Origin: Breoghania sp.
Lineage (GTDB): Bacteria; Pseudomonadota; Alphaproteobacteria; Rhizobiales; Stappiaceae
Direction of reading: 5' to 3'
Assembly: GCF_030066895.1 (NCBI RefSeq)
Contig: NZ_JASJAV010000002.1
Span: 124,001-188,000, forward strand
DNA length: 64,000 nt
Each line of letters starts with the position of its first letter. Within the stretch, counting starts at the first letter, position 1. The notes below the pieces were generated by a model. It made no database searches, was not told where the DNA came from, and saw only the letters and a list, made by a program, of their open reading frames with translations. The position numbers and the translations under genes are program-made. Shown here in pieces: positions 21,420 to 33,500 of this stretch.

Positions 21420-23142
21420 TTAAGCCGAGGCTCTCCGCCTGCCTGAGGGCCGATTTCTTTCCGAACTCGTGCGTGCCAGCACCACGATCGGGATCAGTCC
21501 GGCAAGCACGATGGCAAGCGCGGACAGCGCCGCATCCTCGAAGACCTCGTGCGAGACGGTCGTCGACAACGTCTCGAAATTGAAGGGGCGCAGCAGGATG
21601 GTGGCGGGCAGCTCTTTCATGCAATCGACGAAGACCAGAAGCGCGACCGACAACAGGGCGGGACGGATGGATCGGCAGGTCCACCTGAACGAGCGTCTTC
21701 AGCGCGGTGCGTCCGAGCGTGCGCGAAGCCATGTCCAGATGCGGCGAAACCTTGGCAAAGCCAGCTTCGATCGTGCCGTAGAAGGCGGCGAGAAAACGGG
21801 TGGAATAGGCATAGACGAGGCCAGCGCCGGACCCGGTGAGCAGGAGCCCCGTGGCGAAACTGAATGTTTCGCGGGTGAACTCGTCGATGAGATTGTCGAA
21901 GGCGGCAAGCGGAACCAGGATACCCACCGCGAGGATCGTGCCCGGTACCGCATAGCCGATCGCCGCCACCCGCGCCGCGCCTTTTGCAGCAGGCGGGAGG
22001 CGCGCATGCGCTGGGCATAGGTGAGAAGCACGCCGAGCCCCACCGTGATGACCGCCGCGATTGCCGCCAGAACCAGCGAATTGGTCGCCGCAGACTGGAA
22101 GGCGGGGGCGGTCAGATCTTCCAGCCGACGGCTGGCGAAGTCGGCCAGAAGAAGCGCAGGCGTGACGAAGCCGAGCAATACGGGGAGGGCGTAGGCCGCA
22201 ATGGCGACCGCGCTCCAGCCGCGCGACAGCTTGTATCCGGGCAGGGCGTGGTAGCGTCCCGCTGTCGGGTGAAAACGCTGGTGGCGTCGCCCGTGCTGCT
22301 CCACCCACAAAAGCGCGAAGACGACCACGAGCATGGCGCAGGCGATCTGCACAGCACCCGCCAGCGAGCCGCGGTTGAGCCAGGTGTCATAGACGGAGAA
22401 GATCAGCGTCTTGACGCCGAAGAATTCCACCGCGCCGATATCGTTGAGGCATTCCATCAGCGCCAGCGAAACCCCGACGGCGATTGCCGGTCGTGCCATC
22501 GGTAGCGCGACGCGGAAGAACAATCGCAATGGCCCGGCCCCAAGCGTGCGCGAAACGTCGAGCACGCAGGCCGACTGCATCAGGAAAGTCGCCCGCGCGG
22601 TGAGGTAGACGTACGGATAGAGAACCAGTTCCATGACGAAGACGGCGCCCGGTAGCGAGCGGATTTCCGGGAACCAGTAGTCGCGCGAGGTGTGGAAGCC
22701 GAACAGCGCCCGGATCGCGTCCTGCACCGGGCCGGTGTAGTTCAGAATGTCCACGTAGGCGTAGGCGACGATGTAGGTCGGCACCGCCAGCGGCACCAGC
22801 AGCGCCCAATCGAAGAAGGCACGGCCGGGAAACCGGCACATGGTCACGATCCACGCTGTGCCCACGCCGATGATCGTGGTCATCACGCCGACGCCCAGCA
22901 TCGGCCAGGCGGTCGTCGCCACCGCGCGGCAGAACGGTGATGATCAGATGGTGCCAGACTTCGGTGGATGGTTCGAAGGTGATCAGTACCAGCGAGGCGA
23001 TGGGGGCCAGCACGAAGGCGGCTGTGATCGCCAGCGCCGCGAGCCAGCCGCGACCCGAGGCCCTGCCGGTGACGGGCGAAGCTGCGACTGCGCTGCTGCT
23101 CATGTCGCGATTGCTGAATGCCCGTGCGCCGACGCCTTGCAT
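21420..23142 (-). pseudogene. Ferric-iron ABC transporter permease (FbpB/SfuB type), three frameshifts
   Basis: Long two-in-one permease of Fe3+ importers, about 574 codons, with two EAA-type loops: RTLGAGPLRLFFRVALPMARP and, in the second half, SRTLGRTALKTLVQVDLP. Frameshifts are visible near 22925, 21975 and 21660. The C-terminal fragment keeps FVDCMKELPATILLRPFNF, a conserved feature of this family. It lies directly downstream of the iron-binding protein gene on the same strand, so the pair formed one operon. The ATPase gene is not adjacent. The start at 23142 has a purine-rich stretch directly before it; 23103 is an alternative. Confidence 0.85.
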
Positions 23143-23217
23143 CCCTCTCTCCCGTTGAAGGGGAAAGGAACCGGCGGCGGTCTCTCGGGTCAGCCTGCAT
23201 CGTCACCAGGCCTTCCC

Positions 23218-24292
23218 TCAGCTCGAAGGCCCGTCGTCAAACGTCACTTCGTTGACGAGTTCGCTCGCCTCGTCGCGATGCTTGGCGATCTCGATCAGCG
23301 GCAGGTTGTCGGGATGGAGCTTGCCCCAGGAACTGACCAGCTCGGCGGAGGGCTCCACCCGCCGGGTTGAGTGGATATTCGAAATTGATCTCCGCATAGA
23401 GCCCCTGCGCCTCCTCGGAGGTGAGGAATTTCATCAGCTTGATGGCGTTTTCGCGGTTCGTCGCGTGCTCGGCCAGCACCATGCCGGAAATGTTGACGTG
23501 GGACCCGCGTCCCTCGGCATCGGGAAACAGGATCTTCACCGAGCGCGCCCAGGTTTCCTGTTCCGGCTCTTTGTCGTTGGTGAGCATCTTGCCCATGTAA
23601 TTAGGTGTTGCCGAGCGCGATATCGCATTCCCCGGCATAGATCGCCTGCGCACGGTCGTTGCCGGTGGGCTTGCGCGCGAGGTTTTCCTTCACCGCCGCC
23701 AGCCATTCCTTGGCCTTGTTCCGGCCCTCATGGGCGATGATCGAGGCGATCAGTCCGATCGTGTAATCGTGCTGGCCGGAGCGCGTGCAAAGACGGCCCT
23801 TCCATTTCGGATCGGCCAGTTCGGCATAGGTGATGGTGTCCTGCTTCACCCGCTCCCTGGAGGCATAGACGACGCGGGCGCGCCCCGTCAGACCGAACAC
23901 CAGCGATTGTCGGGATCGCGGAAATTCGCCGGGATGTTGTCCGTGATCGTCGCATCCTCGAGCGGGGCGGCGAAGCCCAGCGTCTCGGAATTTTCCAGCC
24001 GTCCGATACCGACCGTCAGCATCACGTCGACGGGCGAGTTCACCCCTTCCGCCTTGATGCGCTCGCCAAGTCCCTTGGAGGCGTAGACGATATTGGTCTT
24101 GATCCCGGTCTCCTCCGTGAACCGCTTCAGCAGCGGCTGGATCAGATAGGGCTGGCGATAGGAATAGATGTTGACCGCGCCCTGCGCTGCAGCCGGGGCG
24201 GCGATGCCGATCTGTGCGGCTGAGCTGAGAGCGCAGACAACGGCGGCAGCGATCAGGCGCGCACCGCCGCAAGACATATGACGATTGGGCAT
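23218..24292 (-). pseudogene. Ferric-iron ABC transporter substrate-binding protein (FbpA type), three frameshifts
   Basis: Periplasmic Fe3+-binding protein. The signal peptide (residues about 1-36, ending PAAAQG) is followed by AVNIYSYRQPYLIQPLLKRF, SRERVKQDTITYAELADP and ALGNTYYMGKMLTND; the two adjacent Tyr residues of the last block are the usual Fe3+ ligands in this family. Frameshifts are near 23890, 23606 (one extra A inside the Tyr-Tyr motif) and 23365. Past the last one, the frame ends naturally at TGA 23218-23220. GGAG sits just upstream of the ATG. A candidate Irr box lies at 24537, supporting iron control. Confidence 0.87.
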
Positions 24293-24816
24293 GGCTCTCC
24301 TCCACGCGGCAGGGACAAGGTCCCGCCGTTGTCGATTGTGCCCGCCCGTCTCCGTCGTGCCGAGGATGGCTGAAAGAGGGGTTGGCGATGTGTTCGCGCC
24401 GATCCGTTTTGCCGACGTAGCGTCTCCCTTCAGGGACGAACGCACGAACGGGCTCGGAGAAGGCTCCTCACCAAGCGGAATGGCAGTGTAGAGAAAGCCG
24501 GAATGTAGTCAAGAAATACACTATTTATAACAATATTTTAGAATAATTCTGAACTTTTAGGTTCAAGTTTTAGCAAGGGCGGGCTGTGGTGATGGTGCGG
24601 GCAGGAGGGAGGCTGAAGGAGGAAGTGGGAAGGCTGACGGCGGACGGGATAGGTCTCGCCGCTTCTCAGTGTCTGGTGGTCGCCATGTCCGTGCTTGGTT
24701 CGATCTCCATCCCCTTGTTCCATTGTCATCCCCGCCTTCGCGGTGTCTTCCTTTGCCGCCAAAGTAGGGTGCCCGGCAAAGCCCGGTTGTCCTCGGATCC
24801 AGAGACAGCTAATGCC
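24293..24816. other. Intergenic region upstream of the iron transport genes
   Basis: The region holds the promoter of the iron operon. It is AT-rich at 24495-24565, including the ICE-like motif at 24537-24553. From 24566 to 24816 it is the 3' flank of xseA. No gene supported. Confidence 0.5.
24537..24553 (-). promoter_or_regulatory. Candidate Irr-binding iron control element (ICE)
   Basis: TTTAGAATAATTCTGAA matches the ICE consensus recognised by the Rhizobiales iron regulator Irr (TTTAGAA-N3-TTCTAAA) at all but one position. It lies about 245 bases upstream of the ferric-iron binding-protein gene, in the only AT-rich stretch of that promoter region. Irr control is an inference from motif and gene content. 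Confidence 0.6.
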
Positions 24817-26238
24817 TCAGAACAGGTCACCCTGCTCCGGCCGTTCTTTCCGCGTCGTCTTGGCCTTCGGCTTGCGACGCGGGGCGGATCCGGCGCTTCC
24901 CGCAGCGACTGCCTCTACCGTGCCGTCGGCGAATTCCACCCTGAGCGCTATGCCGGAGGAGACGCCGGAGGCGCGGGCGATCGGCGCATCCGCTTCATCA
25001 CGCACCACCGCATAGCCGCGGTTGAGAACGCTCTTGTAGGACAGCGCATCAAGGAGCTGCGCTCCGCCGTCGAGCCGCGCACGCTGGCGCTGGGTGATGA
25101 CTTTCAGCGCACGATCGGCGCGCTCCGCCAGACCTGAAAGCCGTTCCCGTCCCATATGCACGCTCTGGCGCAGCATGCCGAGATGAAACCGTCCGCTTGC
25201 TGCTTGCAGGTGTCCGCGATGGGTGGCTGTATTCGCCTTCAGCGCCTGCCCGAGTGCACCCGCCGCCATGTCGTAGCGCTGGCGCGGCAGGGCGATCAGA
25301 TCGCGCGGTAGAGCCGCTGCCGCTGCCCTGAGTTCCGTGCGCCGTCCTTGGATGAGCCGCAGGAGACCCGTGCCGTTGCGCCGGGCCAGATCGTCGATGA
25401 TGCCAACGAGTTCCGCCTTCACCGGCACGGCGATTTCCGCCGCCCCCGTCGGCGTGGGCGCCCGCATGTCGGCGGCGTGGTCGATCAGCGTCCAGTCGGT
25501 CTCGTGCCCGACCGCCGAGATTAGCGGAATGTCGCTGTCGGCTGCCGCACGCACAACGACCTCGTCGTTGAAGCTCCACAGATCTTCCAGCGACCCGCCG
25601 CCGCGCGCCACAATGATCACGTCCGGGCGCGGGATCTTGCCGCCGGGCTCAATCGCGTTGAAACCGCGAATGCCCTCGGCGACTTCCTCACCGCAGGCCT
25701 CGCCCTGCACCCGCACCGGCCAGACCAGCACGTGCAGCGGGAAGCGATCAGACAGGCGATGGAGAATGTCTCGGATGACGGCGCCGGTCGGTGAGGTGAC
25801 CACGCCGATGACCTGCGGCAGGTAGGGGAGCTGCTTCTTGCGGGCGGCGTCGAACAGCCCTTCCGCCATGAGCTTCTTGCGCCGTTCTTCCAGCAGCGCC
25901 ATCAGCGCGCCGACGCCCGCAGGCTCGAGACTGTCGATGACGATCTGGTATTTCGACGAGCCGGGGAAGGTGGTGATACGCCCGGTGGCGATGACCTCCA
26001 GCCCTTCCTCGGGCTTGAATTTCAGTTTGCCGAAAGCATTGCGCCAGATGACCGCTTCCAGCCGGGTCTTCTCGTCCTTCAAGGAAAAATAGCAATGGCC
26101 GGAGGAATGTGGTCCGCGGTATCCGGACACCTCGCCGCGCACGCGCACGTAGCCAAACGTGTCTTCCATCGTCCGCTTGATGGCGCCGGAAATCTCCGAA
26201 ACGGTAAATTCCGCGGCATTGGTTTGGGCCTGGGCCAC
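24817..26238 (-). CDS. xseA: Exodeoxyribonuclease VII large subunit
   Basis: Intact 473-residue protein, a normal XseA length. It works with XseB to degrade single-stranded DNA in both directions. The N-terminal OB-fold ([31 protein letters not shown]) is followed by the catalytic region ([46 protein letters not shown]), and the C-terminal coiled coil ends [17 protein letters not shown]. The GTG start at 26238 has AAAGGAG nine bases upstream. The C-terminus is Lys/Arg-rich. It is clean over 1.4 kb although its neighbours on both sides are disrupted. Confidence 0.95.
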   Translation of the reverse strand: MAQAQTNAAEFTVSEISGAIKRTMEDTFGYVRVRGEVSGYRGPHSSGHCYFSLKDEKTRLEAVIWRNAFGKLKFKPEEGLEVIATGRITTFPGSSKYQIVIDSLEPAGVGALMALLEERRKKLMAEGLFDAARKKQLPYLPQVIGVVTSPTGAVIRDILHRLSDRFPLHVLVWPVRVQGEACGEEVAEGIRGFNAIEPGGKIPRPDVIIVARGGGSLEDLWSFNDEVVVRAAADSDIPLISAVGHETDWTLIDHAADMRAPTPTGAAEIAVPVKAELVGIIDDLARRNGTGLLRLIQGRRTELRAAAAALPRDLIALPRQRYDMAAGALGQALKANTATHRGHLQAASGRFHLGMLRQSVHMGRERLSGLAERADRALKVITQRQRARLDGGAQLLDALSYKSVLNRGYAVVRDEADAPIARASGVSSGIALRVEFADGTVEAVAAGSAGSAPRRKPKAKTTRKERPEQGDLF

Positions 26239-26494
26239 GGTGTCGGTCTCCTTTTGTGGCGGCTCTGTGCCTTTTCCGTCTCTTGTCAGGTGGTTGCAGG
26301 AGCTGGCGACAAGGTCAAGTGATTCGCGTCGGTTGTGAAACCTTGATGGATTCTCAACGTCAGGATATAACGTTTTTACACATTGGTATATTAATAAATG
26401 TCAATTATACGTATCTTACCGAAGAGCACTATCTTAAGGGCGGCCAGGCGGTACCCCATCGCATCGCCCACACGCATGAGGAGGTTTGAAGGCT

Positions 26495-27321
26495 ATGGCA
26501 TTGAAAGACATCACGGCGCTGGTAGATCTGCGCGGACCGAAGAATGCGATGAACGTCGCGATCGATCTGGCGTCCAAGACGGAGGCCCACGTCACCGGAC
26601 TTTCTCTGGCGTATAATCCGGTCATGCCCGGTTACCCGCGCCGATGCCGGCGGATTACCTCGAACAGGCCCGTCAGCAGTCCGAGGAGGATGCTCAGGCG
26701 GCTCTGAAGGACTTCAAGGAAACGGCTGCGTGCAACGGCGTCAACTTTGAAAGCCGCATGGTGCAGATGGCCGGCGGCGGCGCTGCCGACCCGTTCATCG
26801 CCCAGTGTCGCTTGTCCGACCTGATCGTCATGGGCCAGTACGATCCCCAGCGCAGAGACGCGATCGGCGAAGTGCTGATCGAGGCGGCACTGTTCGATTC
26901 TGGTGTGCCCGTCATGATCGTTCCTTATGCTGGCAAGTCGAAGTTTTCCGCCGAGCATGTCATGATCGCCTGGGACGGCAGCGCGACCGCCGTGCATGCC
27001 ATCCGTTTGTCCCTGTCGCTGCTGCAGCTCGCGGACAAGATTTCGGTCGTGATGGTCGACCGCTGCCAGAAGCAGGACGGCGAGCCGGGGGCGGAAGTCG
27101 CTACCTACCTGTCGCGTCACGGTTTCAAGGTGAATGTGGAGATGATCGCCTCCCCGGACACTTCCGTCTCCGACGCGTTGCGCAACTTCGTTTCCGACAA
27201 CGGCGTTGACATGGTGGTGATGGGCGGCTACGGCCACTCGCGCATGCGTGAGTTCGTCCTTGGCGGGGCGACCTACGGCATGCTGAAGTCTATGACCGTT
27301 CCGATGGTTATGGCTCATTGA
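26495..27321 (+). pseudogene. Tandem universal stress protein, one frameshift
   Basis: Two UspA domains in one chain, about 275 residues. The first begins MALKDITALVDLRGPKNAMN. The second (SAEHVMIAWDGSATAVHAIR) ends with the ATP-binding-type motif VMGGYGHSRMREFVLGG. GAGGAGG lies about ten bases before the ATG at 26495. One base is lost or gained near 26640 (GYPR versus APMPADYLEQ), cutting the protein at about residue 50. The upstream 26350-26440 region is AT-rich and probably the promoter. No partner genes are evident. Confidence 0.85.
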
Positions 27322-27774
27322 CCGCGTTTGCTCTTGGGGGCCCGTGGGGCGAAAACGGCTCGCGTTCCGGCATACGGTATTAACTGGAACCGCGGGCCGT
27401 TTTTCTTCAATCGGGCAGTTGCCCGCCCTCATCTCGAACGTTATCCCGATCGCAATGTGGACGGGTTTACGTTGCGGCTGATCCGAAACCCGGATCTCAC
27501 CGGGTAGCGGCGGGGAACCGGGAGGGGGCGGGCCGGGCACTCACCGCGAAGGCGACGGTCCACAACCCGTTCACCCATCCGGTGTTTTGCAGTTGCGAGA
27601 GACCCTGAGGGTGCACATCACGGGGCGCCGGGTGAAAGCAGGGCTTTCATCCGGCATTCGTGTATCTGCGCAAGTTACCGAAAGCGCAGTCCGGTTCGCG
27701 CATACCGCTCGCAGAAGCGGATGGGAGATCCGGTCTTGACCCCAACCTCCAATACGCTGTGCCTTAGCGCTGTC
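27322..27774. other. Intergenic region between usp and the Pat-like gene
   Basis: High-GC spacer with no ORF that resembles a protein. It contains short GC inverted repeats (for example GGCCCGTGG near 27340 and its rough complement near 27394) but no convincing terminator or operator. Confidence 0.45.
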
Positions 27775-30273
27775 ATGACAATCATCAACCTAGACGGACT
27801 TCTCAAGCCTAAATCGATCGCTCTGATCGGCCCCAACTATCTGGGTGAGGCGGAATTGAGTTCGCTTCTGGAGCGCATCGCCGATAGCGGCTATGTCGCG
27901 CCCGTCACCCTTGTCGGGTTCGAGGATCCGCACGGCGCTTTCTCCGAGGCCGACAGTCTCGACGACATGGACGCGCATGCCGGATCTGGCGGTCCTCGCC
28001 TGCGGGCCGGAGCGGGCGGCGAAAACCATCGCCAAGCTCGGCGCAGGCGGAACGCGCGCCGCGGTGATGATCGCCTCCGGCTTCGAGGCCTGGCCGGCGG
28101 AAGTGCTTCAGGACATTCTGGAAGCCGCGCGTCCCTACAATCTGCGCCTGATCGGGCCGGGCTCTCTCGGCATCGCCTCTCCCAGTCACCGCCTGCAAGT
28201 CCACCTATCGGTGGAATCCGTGCCCGGCGGCGATCTCGCCATGGTTTCGCGCTCCGGCATCATCATGAATGCGACGCTGTCCTGGGCGACGGCGCACGGG
28301 GTCGGCTTTTCCCACGTGGTCTCGCTTGGTGATCGCGCCGACGTTGATATCGCCGATCTACTCGATTGGTTCACCGGCGACGTGGAAACCCGCGCCATCA
28401 TGGTGCAGCTCGAATGGGTCAAGAACGCGCGCAAGTTCCTGTCCGCCACCCGTGTGGCCGCGCGCGCCAAGCCCGTCGTTCTCATCCGTACCGGCGCCAG
28501 TACCGATGCGCCCGTCACGGCGCATACCGATGCCGGTCGGCTGGCGACCACCGACGCCGTCTACGATGCGGTGTTGAGGCGTGCGGGCGTGCTGCGCGTG
28601 GGCGGACTGGACGACATGTTCGATGCGGCGGAGACGGTGACCCGCGTTCACCCCAATCTCGGCCGCAGGCTCGCCATCATCGCCAACGGCCGCAGTCTTG
28701 CGACCCTGGCCACCGACCGCGTGGCCGATCTGGGCGGCGAGATCGCGCGTATTTCGGCGGTGACGGAGGAAGCCATCCAGCCGTTGCTGCGCTCCGGCGT
28801 GTCTCCGGAAAACCCTCTGATCATCTCCTCCAACGCGCCGCCAGAAACCTATACCCAGCTCATCAAGGCGCTGCTGGCCGACCGCAACGTGGACGGCATC
28901 GTCGTCGTTTCCACGCCGACCGCCTTCGCCAATCCGTCCGCCACCGCAGCCGACATCATTGCTGCGGCGGGGCGACAGGCCGGGTAGCCGCGCGCCAAGA
29001 AGGTCGTTATCGCTGCGCTGGCCACCGCCGATCTTGCACCCACCCGGCATCTGGAGGCGGCGGGCATCCCCTGCTATCGCACCTCGGTGGAGGCCGTGCG
29101 CGCCTTCATGTATGTTGCGCGCTACAGCGAAGCGAAAAAGCTTCTGATGGCGAACCCGCCGAGCTTTCCCGCCGACTTCACGCCCCACACGGAAGTCGCG
29201 CGCGCCATCGTGGCGAATGTGCTGGCGGAGCCGCGCACATGGCTTGAAACGTCCGAATGCCGGGACGTTCTGGCGACCTACGACATTGCGACGGGTCCCG
29301 TGCCCTCCACCATTCCGCGCAAGGCAGGCAGCAAGGTGCCGGGCGCGTTGTTCGCAGGGCTTGCGGATAATCCGATCTTCGGTCCCGTCGTGGTCTTCGG
29401 TCTCGGCGGTTCGGCCGTCGATTTCGCCGACGATTACGGCCTCGACCTCGCGCCTCTCGATCTCAACCTCGCCGAAGCGCTGATCGAGCGCACGCGCATC
29501 TCGCGGCTCTTCCGCGATGCGGACGAGAACGAGCAGTCGCGCCGCATCCGTCATGCCATCGCGCTGGTGCTGGTCAAGCTCGCCCAGCTTGCCGTCGAAA
29601 TTCCCGAAATCCGTGAGATCGACCTCAACCCCTTCTACGTGGACGAGGGCGGCAACGTGACGGTGACGGACATGCGCATCGCCGCTGCCCCGCCCAACAT
29701 CGTGCCCGGACGTCTCGCCACCTCGCGTCTGGCCATTCGTCCCTATCCGAAGGAATGGGAGCGCTCACTGGAACTGAAGGACGGTCGCCGCTTCTTCGTT
29801 CATCCCGTCCGCCCGGATGACGAGGACAGCCTGAAGGCGTTCTTCGAGACGGTGAGCGCGGAAGATCTGCGGTTGCGGTTCTTCGCGCCAGTGCGCGATT
29901 TCTCGAGCGCCTGACCCAGCTCGATTATTCCCGCGCCATGGCGTTTTCCGCTTTCGATGCCTCCACCGGCGAGATGATGGGCGCGGTGCGTCTCTACGCC
30001 GATCTAGACCACCGTCATGGCGAATACGCCATCATGGTGTGCTCGGAGCTGAAGGGCCGGGGGTTCGGCTGGATGCTGATGAACCTGATCATCGAATATG
30101 CGGCGCGCGACGGCATCGAGACCATTACCGGCGAGGTTCTGAAAGAGAACTCCACCATGCTCGACATGTGCCGTTCGCTGAGCTTCAAGATCCGGCCGTC
30201 ATCCGATGACGACGCGGTTTCCATCGTCACCCTGTCGGTGGCCGATGCGCATACGGATACCGCGGTTCTCTGA
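27775..30273 (+). pseudogene. Pat-type protein acetyltransferase (acyl-CoA synthetase-like + GNAT), multiply disrupted
   Basis: The family fuses an NDP-forming acyl-CoA synthetase-like region (CoA-binding, succinyl-CoA ligase-like, ATP-grasp) to a GNAT domain; members such as Pat/YfiQ acetylate protein lysines. Visible are LFKP-like LLKPKSIALIGPN, MVSRSGIIMNATLSWA, FGPVVVFGLGGSAVDF and a complete GNAT end (LKGRGFGWMLMNLIIEYA). Lesions: a frameshift near 27965, in-frame TAG near 28985, a deletion of about 80 codons at 29300-29340 that removes the ATP-grasp lysine region, and a small deletion with frameshift near 29895. The GNAT part has no obvious start of its own. Start 27775 fits the family N-terminus. 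Confidence 0.82.
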
Positions 30274-30310
30274 AAGGCGGGAAACGGAGGTGCTGTCGCG
30301 CCGCTGATTT

Positions 30311-30502
30311 CTGGATTCCGGATCAGCGCTCGGCTGACGCCTCTCTTGTCCGGAATGAAGGAGTGTGGGGAGAGTTGTAACCACACGCCGATATTGAAGC
30401 CGGATGCTGCTCGCACATGGTTCCAGTGTGCTTACAACTCACCCCTTGCGCATCATTCCGGGCGATCTGCGGCGAAGCCGCATGGCCAGACCCGGAATCC
30501 AG
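30311..30502. repeat. Palindromic repeat family 1, copy 1 (192 bases)
   Basis: Long imperfect inverted repeat between the convergent Pat-like gene and pdhS. The outer arms are CTGGATTCCGG and CCCGGAATCCAG, with inner pairs GTCCGGAATGA / CATTCCGGGC and GTTGTAACCACAC / GTGTGCTTACAAC. A same-length relative lies at 48757-48948 in the same orientation, also sharing the non-palindromic centre TGCTGCTCGCA. No ORF. Probably a MITE-like element able to fold into one long hairpin. Confidence 0.8.
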
Positions 30503-30555
30503 CGTGACAAGTCGCAGCAACGCAGCGCCGTATCACTTCTCTTCGGTCCAGAAAC

Positions 30556-33500
30556 CTACTCTACCAGCACCCGCTGCGAGGGGAAGGTGATCTCCACCAG
30601 TGTGCCCTGGTTGGGTTCGCTGTCGATGGAGAATCCGGCGCGGTTGGCTTCCACCAGCGCCTTGGTAAGCGGCAGGCCTAGCCCCGTGCCGCCGCCGAGT
30701 CGTGCGGTATGGAGCTGGCGGAAGGGTTCCAGCGCCGCCTCGATGTCCTTCCTCGACATGCCCATGCCCGTGTCGCGCACGCGCATCACCATCTCGCCCT
30801 TCGGCTCAAGCGCGGTGGAGACGATCACCTGTCCGCCCGCCTGATTGAACTTGATGGCGTTGGAGAGAAGGTTCAGCACGATCTGGCGCACTGAACGCGG
30901 ATCCGCCACCACCTTGGGCACGGATTCCGGCAGGCTGGTGCGGATGATGACTCGGTCGCGATTGGCCTGGGGCTGCATCAGCGCCACGCAGTCGCGCAGA
31001 ACCTTGTTGATCGGCACCGCCTCGAAAGCCAGCTCGAACTTGCCCGCCTCAACCTTGGAGAGATCGAGCAGATCGTTGATCAGGCTTAAGAGATGCGTGC
31101 CGGAGGCGTGGATGTCCTTCAGATAATCCTTGTAGCGCTTGTTGCCGATGGCGCCGAAGCGCTCGTCCATCATCACTTCCGAAAAGCCGATGATGGCGTT
31201 GAGCGGCGTTCGGATCTCGTGATTGATCTTGGCCAGGAAATCGGATTTCTGCGACGACGCGTTCTCCGCCTGGCGTTTGGCGGTGGTGAGTTCTTCCTCC
31301 ACCTTCTTCCATTGGGTGATGTCGCGCAGCACCGCGCAGAACTTGGCGTTGTCCTTGTCGGCAGGCTGACCGATGCGCCCGATTGTCATGAACAGCGGAA
31401 TGAGCCCGCCGTCGGACAACTGGCCGATCACTTCCCGCCCATCATTGAGCACGCTCACCACCCCGTTGTGGGCCAGCCCGTCGAGATAGTCGAGCGCGGA
31501 GCGATGGCTTTCGGGTGCCAGATAATCGGTGATGGTCGCACCCTGCATCATCTGGCGCGATGCATTGAAAAGCGCCTCGCCGGACCGGTTGACGGAAATA
31601 ATGCGTCCGTCGGCATCAAGCACGATCACGCCGTCGGTGGCCGTCTCCAGAACGGATTCCAGTTCCGAAATCCGTTCGCGGGACTGTGCCAGCTCCGCAC
31701 TCGCCTCTTCCGCACTCGCGTCGCGCTTTTCGCGCAGCGAGATCATCAGCCCGCTGCCGCCCTTCCACGGCACGGTGTGCATGAAGGCGTCGATCGGATG
31801 GGGCGTGCCGTCGCTCAGCCGCACACACAGCGTGCGCTCGATGGTGGCACTGCCCGCGGGCTTCGGCGGCCATTCTTCCGGCGGGGCGAACACCGCTTCC
31901 AGACCGCCGGCTTCCGCCAGTTCACCCAGATCGGCGTAGCCTAGCATCTTCAAAAGCGACTTATTGGTGTATTCCACGTCGCGGTCGCGCACGATGGGCA
32001 GCCGGTCGAGCAGGCGCGGATGGATCGGTGCCGCCTGTTCGCTCGGAACCTCTTCCTCCGGCGCCTTGGCGCGTGGCGTGGGCCGCGGAGCGATCGGCAT
32101 GGGGATCGGCGGAACGTCCTTGCCTTCCGGCTTCTCGTCTCCCGCCTTGTTGGTTTCCTCGATCCGGGCGCCCAGAGCCTCCGCGATCTTGCGGAAAGCT
32201 TCCCGTTCGGGACGCGAAAGCTGGGAATCGGGCGGGATCACCTGCCGTTCGGCAAGCCGCACGACCGTTTCGGTGAAACTCTCGTCTCCCTCCACCTCGG
32301 GTGCGGCCTCTGCTTCAGGCGCGGGCTCCGGTTCCGCTTCAGCTTCCGGTTTGGGCTCAGACGCAGTCTCGGCTTCGATCTCCTCGTCCGTCGCCGTCCG
32401 GGCATCGACGGGTTCTTCGGCCGTGTCGGTCAGATCCCCCATCGGCAAAAGCGGCTCGGGCTCTTCCTCGACGAGGTCCTCCGCCGGGCCTTCCAGGGCC
32501 TCGGAAACCGGCTCCACGGATGTTTCATCCGTCTCCTCGGGAAGCCCCCCCGTCTCTTCGACAGCCTCCACCTCGGCTTCAGCTGCCTCGATCTGCTCCG
32601 GTTCGACGTCCGGCGCCTCGATCTCCAGAGCTTCGCCGTCCGATGCTTCGCTTGTCTCGGCAGCGGTTGAGCTTTCGTCTTCGCTCTCGGATTCGTTCAG
32701 GCGCCGGATTGCTGCCAGTCCGGCTGCGGCGGCCGCAGCAAGACCGGCCGTGGACGTCGCGGATATGTCGCTGTCGCTCCCGTCCGGCTGCGCTTCCTGC
32801 GCGGGCTCTGCGCCGAGGACTTCGCTTTCGTCCGTCTCGACGATCACGACAGGCGAGGGGGCGGGCTCCTCGTCATCCGTCTCAACAAATTCCTGACGCT
32901 CGAGGGCGGCGACGTCGCCCTGCGCGCTCTCATCCTCGGCCGCTGTCACCGCATCCTGCGAATTGGCGGCCTCGGGAAGGTCCCATTGCGGCGCGGTCTT
33001 GGTGCGCTCGTGATAGAGCCCATAGGTTGGAGACGGCTGGGAGCGGCCGGGGAGATCTGCGACGCGATGCTCTTCGTCGCTCTGCGTGGCGACGGGCTCA
33101 GTAGGTTCGGGCAGCGTCGTTTCTTCGACGATCTCCTCACCCTCGTCTTCCGCCCCACTTTCAGCGGTGACCGGCCCTTCCGGTTCCGGCTGAAGATCTT
33201 CGTCCGTTTCCTCGGCGTGCTCTTCATCCGCGACCATTACGGCCTCTTCGATCTCGTCGGCGGGTTCTTCAACCGGTTCTTTGGCCTCAGGCGTTGCGGC
33301 TTCCGCTTCTTCAGATGCTAGCAGGCTCACACCCGCCATCCCGGCAGCGGTCGCAGCCGCTACCGCGACCGCGGTGTCGGTAGAAGACGCTTCCGGTTCT
33401 GTCGCCGCCTCGTCGTGATCTGCAACCTCCGGGGTCGCGTCCTGCGGTGGGGTCAGATCCTCGCTTGCGGGCTCTTCGGGCGCATCCTCTTCGACGGGCG

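Noticed and set aside
26330-26400. FNR/Anr box upstream of the universal stress gene
   Set aside because: TTGAT is present but the second half and the spacing do not match TTGAT-N4-ATCAA.
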